From assembly GCA_020444775.1 (NCBI GenBank), contig JAGRHX010001117.1:1-7336 (forward strand): a stretch of 7,336 bases of DNA. The letters are read 5' to 3'. Source of the DNA: Gammaproteobacteria bacterium. Its GTDB lineage: Bacteria > Pseudomonadota > Gammaproteobacteria > HK1. A model generated the notes under the pieces. The model did no database searches, was not told the origin of the DNA, and saw only the letters and a list, made by a program, of their open reading frames with translations. Below, in pieces: positions 1 to 5,303 of the stretch (within the stretch, counting starts at the first letter, position 1; each line of letters opens with the position of its first letter). The position numbers and the translations under genes were made by a program.

Positions 1-1853
1 CCACCGTGGCGACCAACGCCTTGCTCGAGCGCAAGGGCGCGAAGGTCGGACTGTTGACCACAGAAGGGCACCGCGATGTCATCGAGATGCGCGAAGGTCT
101 GAAGGACGACCGCTATGCCTTGCGTCAGCCCGCGCCCGAGCCGCTGGTGCCGCGGCGTCTGCGGCTGCCGGTGCGTGAGCGGGTGCGCGCGGATGGCAGC
201 ATCGAGACCGCGTTGAGCCGACGCTCGCTGTCCTCGGCACTGGCCAGCTTTCGCGACGAAGGTGTCGACTCGGTTGCGGTCTGTTATCTGCATGCCTACC
301 GGGTCGACGATCACGAACGGCGCAGCGCGGCGGCCATCGCCCGGGTGCTGCCCGAGGCCCACGTCTCACTGTCCTGCGAGGTCTTCCCACAGATCAAGGA
401 GTACGAGCGGGTCTGCACCACGGTCGTGAACGCTTATGTCGGTCCCGCGCTGCAACGCTATCTCACCCGCTTGCAGGCGCGGCTGGTGGAGGCGGGTTAT
501 CACGGACCGCTGCTGATCATGCAGTCGCACGGCGGGCTTGCCACGGTGCGTGACGCGGTGGCACTTGCCGCCGGGGCGGTGCTGTCGGGCCCGGCCGGCG
601 GTGTGGCCGGCAGCCGGCACGCCGGTCAGCTGCTGGATGTCGCGGATCTCATCGCCTTCGACATGGGTGGCACCAGCACCGACATCTCGTTGGTGGTCGA
701 TGGCGCGGCAAGCATCGCGGCCGGTCGACCGATCGCGGGACAGCGGCTGGGTCTGCAGAGCCTGGACATCGTCAGCATCGGCGCCGGTGGCGGCTCCTGT
801 GCGTTGATCGACGCCGGTGGCGTGTTGCACGTAGGGCCGCAGAGCGCCGGCGCGGACCCGGGGCCTGCCTGCTACGGACGCGGTGGCACCCAGGCGACGG
901 TCACCGATGCCAACCTTGTGCTTGGCTATCTGAGCCCCGACGCAAGCCTTGCCGGTGGCACCCGGCTGGACGCGGGCGCGGCGCACGCGGCCGTCGAGAC
1001 CGTCGCCGGGACCCTGGGGCTGAGCACGGTGGATGCCGCGGCCGGTATCCATCGCCTGGTCAACACGCGGATGGCCGACGGCATCCGTCTGGTCTCGGTG
1101 CGACGTGGTGTCGATCCACGACGATTTGCCTTGCTGTCCTTCGGTGGCGCGGCCGGCGCGCATATCACCGCGGTCGCACGGGAGCTGGATCTGCGGCGTG
1201 TGATCGTGCCCCGGCTCGCCTCGGTGCTGTCGGCCTGGGGCATGCTGGCGAGCGATCTGCGCTACGAATGCGTGCGCACCCACATCGGCGATTTGGGGCG
1301 CTTCGATGCCGCCCAGCTGCAGAGCGTGTTCGCCGAGCTCGAGCACGATGGACGGCAGAAGCTTGCGCAGGCCAACTTCCACGGCGAGGTGCGCGTGCAG
1401 CGCTCGGCGGACATGCGCTATGGCGAGCAGATCTTCGAGATCAACGTACCGCTGGACGACATCGACTGGCGCGGCGCGGACCCGCTGGCCGAGGCCGTCG
1501 AGGCCTTTCATCGTCAGCACGAGTCGCTGTACACCTATGCCTTGCGCGATCAGGAGGTCGTGCTGGTCAACGCCCGTGTCGCGGTCATCGGGCGGCTACC
1601 GGCATTGCCGGCCGAGCCGGGCAGGGCGGCTGTTCGTCCTGCGGAGCCGATTGCCCGGCGCAGGGTCCACCTACAGGGCTGGCGCGAGGTGCCGGTGTTC
1701 GAGCTTGGCGCACTGGCCACGCGTCAGCGTGTGGTCGGTCCGGCGATCATCGACGCGGCGACCACCACGGTGCTGTTACGTGATCACGACACCGCGTCGT
1801 GCACCGAGCAGGGCTGGTTGGACATCGATATAGCGGCGCCGCAATCAGGATGA
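1..1853 (+). CDS. Hydantoinase/oxoprolinase family protein, A subunit (HyuA-like), 5'-truncated by window edge
   Basis: ATP-dependent ring-opening amidohydrolase or carboxylase subunit of the HyuA / 5-oxoprolinase / acetone carboxylase-beta superfamily; cytoplasmic. The first full codon is at position 3. The opening residues TVATNALLERKGAKVGL are an internal motif of the family, so the GTG at 6 is not the true start and roughly 70-90 residues lie upstream (usual family length about 680-700). Counting from position 3, I see the ASKHA-type phosphate loop DMGGTSTD (from residue 220), GAGGGS (260-265), DPGPACYG (from 285), FGGAAGAH (380-387), and the typical VIPRLASVLSAWGML-like stretch (VIVPRLASVLSAWGML) after it. 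The reading frame is intact up to TGA at 1851-1853. The subfamily substrate (hydantoin, 5-oxoproline, acetone or other) cannot be decided from this fragment. Such genes usually pair with a HyuB gene, but none follows; the next gene is convergent. Family assignment is secure and the exact reaction is not. Confidence 0.93.
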   Translation, partial: TVATNALLERKGAKVGLLTTEGHRDVIEMREGLKDDRYALRQPAPEPLVPRRLRLPVRERVRADGSIETALSRRSLSSALASFRDEGVDSVAVCYLHAYRVDDHERRSAAAIARVLPEAHVSLSCEVFPQIKEYERVCTTVVNAYVGPALQRYLTRLQARLVEAGYHGPLLIMQSHGGLATVRDAVALAAGAVLSGPAGGVAGSRHAGQLLDVADLIAFDMGGTSTDISLVVDGAASIAAGRPIAGQRLGLQSLDIVSIGAGGGSCALIDAGGVLHVGPQSAGADPGPACYGRGGTQATVTDANLVLGYLSPDASLAGGTRLDAGAAHAAVETVAGTLGLSTVDAAAGIHRLVNTRMADGIRLVSVRRGVDPRRFALLSFGGAAGAHITAVARELDLRRVIVPRLASVLSAWGMLASDLRYECVRTHIGDLGRFDAAQLQSVFAELEHDGRQKLAQANFHGEVRVQRSADMRYGEQIFEINVPLDDIDWRGADPLAEAVEAFHRQHESLYTYALRDQEVVLVNARVAVIGRLPALPAEPGRAAVRPAEPIARRRVHLQGWREVPVFELGALATRQRVVGPAIIDAATTTVLLRDHDTASCTEQGWLDIDIAAPQSG

Positions 1854-1923
1854 TGTGACGCGCGTCGGCTGGGGTACGAATATCGCGTGGCCCGTTCCAG
1901 GTGTGCTCTCTCGTCGATCACCC
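1854..1923. other. Short convergent intergenic region
   Basis: A gap of 70 bases separates the stop codons of the HyuA-like gene and the minus-strand cyclo-ligase gene. It contains a 10-bp perfect palindrome GACGCGCGTC at 1857-1866 directly after the HyuA stop. I see no strong stem followed by a T-run on either strand, so no intrinsic terminator can be called. Termination is either Rho-dependent or helped by converging transcription (inference). Confidence 0.5.
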
Positions 1924-2589
1924 TCAAAAGCCCCGATAGTCCGGATCCACCTCGTGCAACTGGCAGGGTGGCGAGGCCGGCTCGCGCGTCTCACCGGACG
2001 GGTCCGAGCGCGGCAGGTCGTGACCCGTCTGGACGCCATCCTCGGTGACGACGGTATCCAGTGGCACATCGTGGGGCAGCGGATGGATGCTCTCCAGGCG
2101 TGTCAGCTCATAGCCAAGACCGATGGTGCGCGGCCTGGGGCGCATCACCGCCAGCGTCCGGTCGTAGTAGCCGCCACCGTTGCCCAGCCGGTAGTTGGCG
2201 GTGTCGAAACCGAGCAACGGCACCAGCAACAGATCCGGGGTCACCGGCGCACGGGTCACCGGGATCGGGATGTTCCAGATGCCGGGCTGCATCGGGCTCT
2301 CCGGTGTCCAGCGCCAGAACTCCAGCGGCGCATGCTCGGTGACGACCACCGGCAGCGCCAGCTCGATGCCGGATTCGGCGAGTTGCAGCACGAAGCGACG
2401 CGGGTCTACCTCGCCTCGAAACGGCCAGTAGAAGCCGATGACGCGTGGCTGCGCACCGAGGCACTCGAGCATACGCTCGCAGATACGCTGGTCCAGCCGG
2501 ACGCGTTGCTCGTCACTGAGCTTGATTCGTTGCACGCGGAGCCGACGTCGCTGTTCACGCCGCCAGCGCTTGATCTCGTCCTCGGTCAT
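1924..2589 (-). CDS. 5-formyltetrahydrofolate cyclo-ligase (YgfA/MTHFS family)
   Basis: Catalyses ATP-dependent conversion of 5-formyl-THF to 5,10-methenyl-THF, recycling a stored or inhibitory folate; cytoplasmic. The protein is 221 aa. The N-terminal basic helix (KRWRREQRRRLRVQR, residues 7-21) matches the usual R-x-x-R-R-x-L opening. FYWPFRGEVD (53-62) fits the substrate region. The signature FDTANYRLGNGGGYYDR (128-144) is the glycine-rich nucleotide/Mg site of the family. HPLPHDVPLD (169-178) and VVTEDG (180-185) close the domain. Start chosen at ATG 2589 because the conserved domain begins there and AGGTG lies just upstream on the minus strand; the frame stays open further upstream to 2772 but that part has no family resemblance. 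About 35 residues after the VVTE motif form a polar tail ending DYRGF, longer than in most homologues I know. Downstream of and co-directional with the LysR gene, 161 nt away. Confidence 0.93.
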   Translation of the reverse strand: MTEDEIKRWRREQRRRLRVQRIKLSDEQRVRLDQRICERMLECLGAQPRVIGFYWPFRGEVDPRRFVLQLAESGIELALPVVVTEHAPLEFWRWTPESPMQPGIWNIPIPVTRAPVTPDLLLVPLLGFDTANYRLGNGGGYYDRTLAVMRPRPRTIGLGYELTRLESIHPLPHDVPLDTVVTEDGVQTGHDLPRSDPSGETREPASPPCQLHEVDPDYRGF

Positions 2590-2750
2590 GTCTGTGCACC
2601 TGGGTAGGGCAAGGCGGTCAGGCAGGGCACGCATCGCCCGCACAAAGAGGCGGAAGCGACCGCGTGTGCTCGTCACGGTACGGTGGCCGCCGCCACTGCA
2701 CAAGCCGGATTTCCTGCGCCGTGCTATCGACGAAACCGATGGCTGAGCGC
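2590..2750 (-). other. Leader region between lysR-type stop and cyclo-ligase start
   Basis: This 161-nt minus-strand gap could hold a promoter or leader of the cyclo-ligase gene. I see a perfect 5-bp hairpin GTGGC-GGCG-GCCAC (plus-strand coordinates 2683-2696) but no convincing sigma-70 boxes. In many gammaproteobacteria the 6S RNA gene sits directly upstream of ygfA; I looked for its conserved terminal and bubble sequences (for example a CCTTGAACC-type segment) and did not find them. Confidence 0.35.
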
Positions 2751-2756
2751 TCAGCC
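2741..2756. repeat. 16-bp perfect palindrome across the lysR-type stop codon
   Basis: GGCTGAGCGCTCAGCC is its own reverse complement and includes the TGA stop (2751-2753) of the LysR-type gene. As RNA it can fold into a 6-bp stem with a GCGC loop. No T-run follows on the minus strand, so it is at most a weak terminator or a 3'-end stabilising hairpin. Confidence 0.5.
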
Positions 2757-3620
2757 CGGCGCTGACGGGCACCGGGCGATCTCGCGGATTGCCTGTAGGG
2801 CAGGGGCGACGATTGCTTGATCGTGCTCCTCGGCGTAGACCATGTAGGCGGGCAGTGTGAAGGTTGGCGCGTCCTCGACCGTTTCGAGTCGTCCCTCCAC
2901 CAGATGCCGACTCAACAAGCGCGCCGGGAAGTAACCCATGCCGCCATATCGCAGGATGTGCTCCAGACCGAGCCAGCCGATCCCGACCACCAGCGCCGGC
3001 GGATGCAGATGCGGACAGTGGGTCTGGTGCCGCGCATAGAACTCCGGTCCCCAGTCCACGTGCACGTAGCGTTGCGGCGGATCCTCAGGTGATGGGCCGT
3101 CAGGCGATGGACCGCGTCGCACCAGCACCAGCCGCTCCTCCAACAGCCGCTCGACCACCAGTGCCGGTCGGCTTTGCGGCGTGTACATCACCGCGATGTC
3201 CAGTGCGCCCTCGACCAGCTGCTGCATGAGATCGTTCTCGAAGCCGATCTCGGCCCGGACCGCGACGTCCGGTGCCCGCGCCGCCATCCGGCCCAGCCAG
3301 CGGGTGAGCAGATCGTCCCACAGGCCGATGCGCGCGCCGATGCTGAGCATGCCCTTGAAGGCCTGTGGCACGCCGACGTCGTGGCGCGCCCGGGCCAGCG
3401 TCTGCAGCAGCTTGGTCGCATGTTGCTGGAACGCCCGACCTGCCGGGGTCAGCGTCGCGCCGGCCTTGTTTCGCACCAACAGCCTACAGCCCAGATCGGT
3501 CTCCAGCGCGCGGATCCGGCTGCTGACGGTGGACTGCGTGACATGCAGCTCGGCGGCGGCGCCGACGAAGCTACCGGTCTTGATCACGGTGAGGAAGGTC
3601 CGTGCGAACTCGGTGTCCAT
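2751..3620 (-). CDS. LysR-family transcriptional regulator
   Basis: DNA-binding regulator of 289 aa, close to the usual 290-310 of the family; cytoplasmic, normally a tetramer. The winged helix-turn-helix spans about residues 1-60: FARTFLTVIKTGSFVGAAAEL, then VTQSTVSSRIRALETDLG (recognition helix) and LTPAGRAF. A linker helix (about 62-85) leads to a periplasmic-binding-like effector domain (about 90-280) with MLSIGARIGLWDDLL, VEGALDIAVMY and IGWLGLEHILRYGGMGYFPA. The start at ATG 3620 is set by GGAGG at 3629-3633 with 8-nt spacing; an in-frame TTG at 3635 would overlap this site. Residues 170-179 hold a duplicated GPSPD/GPSPE motif. It is divergent from the PAS gene and upstream of the cyclo-ligase gene. 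An ATC-N9-GAT dyad 58 nt upstream of its start suggests autoregulation. Effector and target genes are unknown. Confidence 0.95.
   Translation of the reverse strand: MDTEFARTFLTVIKTGSFVGAAAELHVTQSTVSSRIRALETDLGCRLLVRNKAGATLTPAGRAFQQHATKLLQTLARARHDVGVPQAFKGMLSIGARIGLWDDLLTRWLGRMAARAPDVAVRAEIGFENDLMQQLVEGALDIAVMYTPQSRPALVVERLLEERLVLVRRGPSPDGPSPEDPPQRYVHVDWGPEFYARHQTHCPHLHPPALVVGIGWLGLEHILRYGGMGYFPARLLSRHLVEGRLETVEDAPTFTLPAYMVYAEEHDQAIVAPALQAIREIARCPSAPG
3085..3114. repeat. 15-bp tandem direct repeat inside the LysR-type gene
   Basis: Two adjacent 15-bp units, TCAGGTGATGGGCCG (3085-3099) and TCAGGCGATGGACCG (3100-3114), differ at 2 positions. In the minus-strand protein they encode GPSPD and GPSPE (order GPSPDGPSPE, residues 170-179) in a loop of the effector domain. 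The in-frame unit length is consistent with a local duplication. Confidence 0.75.
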
Positions 3621-3628
3621 GACCGCAA

Positions 3629-3633
3629 CCTCC
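3629..3633 (-). promoter_or_regulatory. Ribosome binding site of the LysR-type gene
   Basis: A perfect GGAGG on the minus strand, 8 nt before ATG 3620. It decides this ATG over the in-frame TTG five codons upstream, which would lie over the site itself. Confidence 0.8.
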
Positions 3634-3677
3634 AACCCCGGCTCGTGCCGAACAGACCCGATGCTCCATCTTTTCGT

Positions 3678-3692
3678 ATCGACAAAGTCGAT
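3678..3692. promoter_or_regulatory. Candidate LysR-type regulator box (ATC-N9-GAT)
   Basis: ATCGACAAAGTCGAT is a perfect 6-bp inverted repeat with a 3-nt centre. It satisfies the T-N11-A rule of LysR-type recognition sites (T3679, A3691) and the extended ATC-N9-GAT form. It lies in the intergenic region of the divergent LysR and PAS genes, 58 nt upstream of the regulator's start and about 118 nt upstream of the PAS start, where an autoregulatory and divergent-gene operator would be expected. Binding by this particular protein is inference. Confidence 0.6.
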
Positions 3693-3695
3693 GTG

Positions 3696-3705
3696 ATCGG
3701 CCGAT
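3696..3705. promoter_or_regulatory. Second palindrome next to the LysR box
   Basis: ATCGGCCGAT is a perfect 10-bp palindrome starting 3 bp after the ATC-N9-GAT dyad. Its ATC/GAT outer triplets repeat those of the first site with a shorter centre. It may be an activation-type subsite of the same regulator or part of an overlapping promoter. An AT-richer stretch follows (3705-3719), the likeliest place in this gap for a -10 element, though no box matches well. Confidence 0.4.
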
Positions 3706-3809
3706 AAGATTCATTTTTCGAAGCTCAGGCTGGACTGTAGCATGGTCGAGTGGCCGCGTGTGCGGCATGCACCGCGCCATCGGAGCGAGCGAAGAGCGGG
3801 AGAGAGACG

Positions 3810-4250
3810 ATGAGCAATCACGACCGGACACGCGCGCAGGTCGGCGCGGCACTGCTGGAGTCGACCTCGGATGCCATCATCCTCACCGACGTGGAAGGCA
3901 TCATCCGGCTGTGGAATCCGGGCGCGGAGAGGATCTTCGGCCACTCGCGCGAGGCTGCGCTGGGGTGTTCACTGGATCTGATCATCCCGCAGCGGCTGCG
4001 GGCACGACACTGGTCCGGCTACCACGAGGTGATGCGCACGCAGCGTTCCCGCTACGGGGCCGGGGACACGCTCGCCGTGCCGGCGCTACGCTCGGACGGC
4101 GTCGAGATCTCGGTCGAGTTCTCCTTGACCTTCTGCCACGACGCGGAGCAGACGCTCGACGGTATGGTGGCCGTCATACGGGACGTGACGGAGCGCTTCC
4201 AGGAGATTCGCGCGCTACGCAAGGCCCTGGCGGCGCGCGATGAGACGTGA
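3810..4250 (+). CDS. Stand-alone PAS-domain sensor protein (PAS S-box)
   Basis: Single-domain signalling protein of 146 aa, no signal peptide or membrane segment, so cytoplasmic. The PAS fold covers about residues 12-125: LLESTSDAIILTDVEGIIRLWNPGAERIFGHSREAALG is the classic N-terminal half, followed by LDLIIPQRLRARHWSGYHEVM and the beta-sheet half ALRSDGVEISVEFSL and DGMVAVIRDVTERF. A charged helix (about 126-143, FQEIRALRKALAAR) ends the protein and looks like the coiled-coil linker that normally joins PAS to an output domain, but no kinase, GGDEF or HTH follows. The start at ATG 3810 is preceded by GGGAGAGAG at suitable spacing. His67 in RARHWSGY aligns with the heme-ligating His of FixL-type PAS domains (RSRHDGY), so an oxygen- or redox-sensing role is possible but unproven. 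Divergent from the LysR-type gene. Confidence 0.88.
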   Translation: MSNHDRTRAQVGAALLESTSDAIILTDVEGIIRLWNPGAERIFGHSREAALGCSLDLIIPQRLRARHWSGYHEVMRTQRSRYGAGDTLAVPALRSDGVEISVEFSLTFCHDAEQTLDGMVAVIRDVTERFQEIRALRKALAARDET

Positions 4251-4443
4251 CGGCTGACCGCTGGCAGGGTCGGTCGACAGTGGGTCGTCCAAGGCCCGAC
4301 GCGCACCGGCAACGAACAGCGCATGCACGATGCATCACGAGGCTTTCACTGGCACACTGAATCGGTGTGGCGCAGACGCTGAACGCGTTTGCGGTTTGAG
4401 CGCCAGGGGGTGACAGGCGCCGGCCAGAGGGCGTTATGCTGAG
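4251..4443. other. Intergenic region upstream of the DUF211 operon
   Basis: This 193-nt gap must carry any terminator of the PAS gene and the promoter of the three-gene cluster. I see a weak 5-bp inverted repeat GACCG/CGGTC (4256-4275, 10-nt loop) without a T-run, and the small dyad ATGCA-CGA-TGCAT at 4323-4335. No reading frame with a convincing start and protein signature lies here. Confidence 0.4.
4410..4440 (+). promoter_or_regulatory. Tentative promoter of the DUF211 operon
   Basis: GTGACA (4410-4415) matches the -35 consensus at 5 of 6 positions and TATGCT (4435-4440) matches the -10 at 4 of 6, but the 19-bp spacer is long. If real, transcription would start at or just inside the DUF211 ATG at 4444, implying a leaderless message; an upstream promoter is equally possible. 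Confidence 0.2.
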
Positions 4444-4713
4444 ATGACCCGGATTCGCAGACTCGTGCTGGATGTGCTGAAGGCGCACAAACCCAGTGTC
4501 TTGGAGCTCGGCCGAGCGCTGGCCGGCCAGGACGGACTCAAGGTCAAGTTGACGGTCCTCGAGATCGACGAGAAGACCGAGACCCTGCAGATCGAGATCA
4601 CCGGAGAAGATATTGATTTCGATCGGATCCGCGATGCGATAGACGAATTTGGCGCCTCGCTGCACAGCATAGACGAGGTCGAGGTCGACGCTGGAAGCGG
4701 GTCTGGCGGGTGA
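4444..4713 (+). CDS. DUF211 family protein
   Basis: Small soluble acidic protein of 89 aa; DUF211 members are about 90-100 aa, mostly archaeal, with a ferredoxin-like fold and oligomeric structure (family knowledge). The sequence shows the family pattern: IRRLVLDVLKAHKPSVLELG (residues 4-23), LTVLEIDEKTETLQIEITGEDIDF as two beta strands (37-59), a helix RIRDAIDEFGA (61-71) and the closing SLHSIDEVEV (72-81). The last residues are a flexible Gly/Ser tail. No biochemical function is established. The acidic patches (EIDEKTE, EDIDFD) could bind metal, which would fit the neighbours, but this is inference. The start at ATG 4444 agrees with the family N-terminus; the nearest purine-rich site, GAGGG at 4427-4431, is 12 nt away, rather far. 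First gene of the cluster, 14 nt before the membrane protein. Confidence 0.85.
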   Translation: MTRIRRLVLDVLKAHKPSVLELGRALAGQDGLKVKLTVLEIDEKTETLQIEITGEDIDFDRIRDAIDEFGASLHSIDEVEVDAGSGSGG

Positions 4714-4727
4714 ACTGAAGGGGCACG

Positions 4728-5303
4728 ATGCTGTCGCCAGATTCCCTCAAGCTCGAACCCCACCTCAGTCAGGCGGCCGGCATCATCCGCCGCTACGCCA
4801 TCGTCAATGGCTTCGACGGTGCGCTGACCATGCTCGGCCTGCTGAGTGGCTTCCTGCTCGGCGGTGGAGCACCATTGTCGACGGTCATCGCAGCCTGCGT
4901 CGGTGCCGCGGTGGCGCTCGGTGTCAGCGGACTGACGAGCGCCTACCTCAGTGAATCCGCCGAGCGTCGCCGTTCGCTGGCGGAGCTGGAGGCGGCCATG
5001 ATCACCGACCTGCAGGGGTCCGACCAGGCGCGCGCGGCAAAGCTGATGCCGTGGCTGGTCGCGCTGGTCAACGGAGCCTCGCCGCTGGTGGTTTCCCTTT
5101 TGATCATCGCCCCGCTGTGGCTGGCACGACTGGGCGTCGCGCTGCCGCTCGACCCCTTGGTCAGCGCGATGGTGACGGCCTTTGCGTGCATCTTCGGTCT
5201 CGGCGTGGTTCTCGGCCGGGTCGCCGGCACCTCCTGGTTCCTGAGCGGCATCAAGACGCTGGTGATCTCACTGGCCACCATGCTGTTGATCCTCGCGCTG
5301 TGA
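4728..5303 (+). CDS. VIT1/CCC1-like membrane protein, putative divalent-cation transporter
   Basis: Integral inner-membrane protein of 191 aa with five hydrophobic segments at about 26-46, 50-74, 106-135, 143-165 and 172-191. The first contains YAIVNGFDGALTMLGLLSGF with Asp30-Gly31, matching the xDG motif of VIT1/CCC1 iron-manganese transporters, where the Asp is part of the ion path. The second ends in SAYLSESAERRRSLAELEAAM, resembling the family's post-TM2 segment. The loop between segments 2 and 3 is only about 30 residues, so the longer Glu-rich cytosolic metal-binding domain of plant VIT1 is largely missing. The start at ATG 4728 follows AAGGGG (4718-4723) at good spacing. Its stop codon overlaps the ATPase start. 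Homology to VIT1/CCC1 is by motif and topology only; the transported ion (Fe2+, Mn2+ or other) is inferred. Confidence 0.78.
   Translation: MLSPDSLKLEPHLSQAAGIIRRYAIVNGFDGALTMLGLLSGFLLGGGAPLSTVIAACVGAAVALGVSGLTSAYLSESAERRRSLAELEAAMITDLQGSDQARAAKLMPWLVALVNGASPLVVSLLIIAPLWLARLGVALPLDPLVSAMVTAFACIFGLGVVLGRVAGTSWFLSGIKTLVISLATMLLILAL

Noticed and set aside
366..1520. Minus-strand open frame of about 384 codons inside the HyuA-type gene
   Set aside because: It is antisense to a gene with well-conserved motifs, and its composition (Arg, Gly, Asp, Gln, His rich) is that of a GC-rich shadow frame.
1855..2607. Long plus-strand open frame opposite the cyclo-ligase gene (about 250 codons)
   Set aside because: It shows no family motifs and lies antisense to a gene with a clear signature; long antisense frames are expected at this GC content.
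2590..2772. 6S RNA upstream of the cyclo-ligase gene, or an N-terminal extension of that protein
   Set aside because: The conserved 6S sequence blocks are not found. The open frame up to 2772 adds low-complexity residues without family resemblance and overlaps the LysR-type coding end.
3174..3707. Plus-strand open frames antisense to the LysR-type gene
   Set aside because: They overlap the conserved HTH and effector domain and show no recognisable protein pattern.
4251..4280. Intrinsic terminator after the PAS gene
   Set aside because: Only a 5-bp stem with a 10-nt loop and no T-run; too weak to call.
4323..4335. ATGCA-CGA-TGCAT dyad as an operator
   Set aside because: Arms of only 5 bp, far from a supported promoter, and no regulator with a matching known site; may be chance.
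4174..4763. Minus-strand frames opposite the PAS/DUF211 region
   Set aside because: No motifs, poor starts, and they cover the DUF211 gene, which matches a known family.
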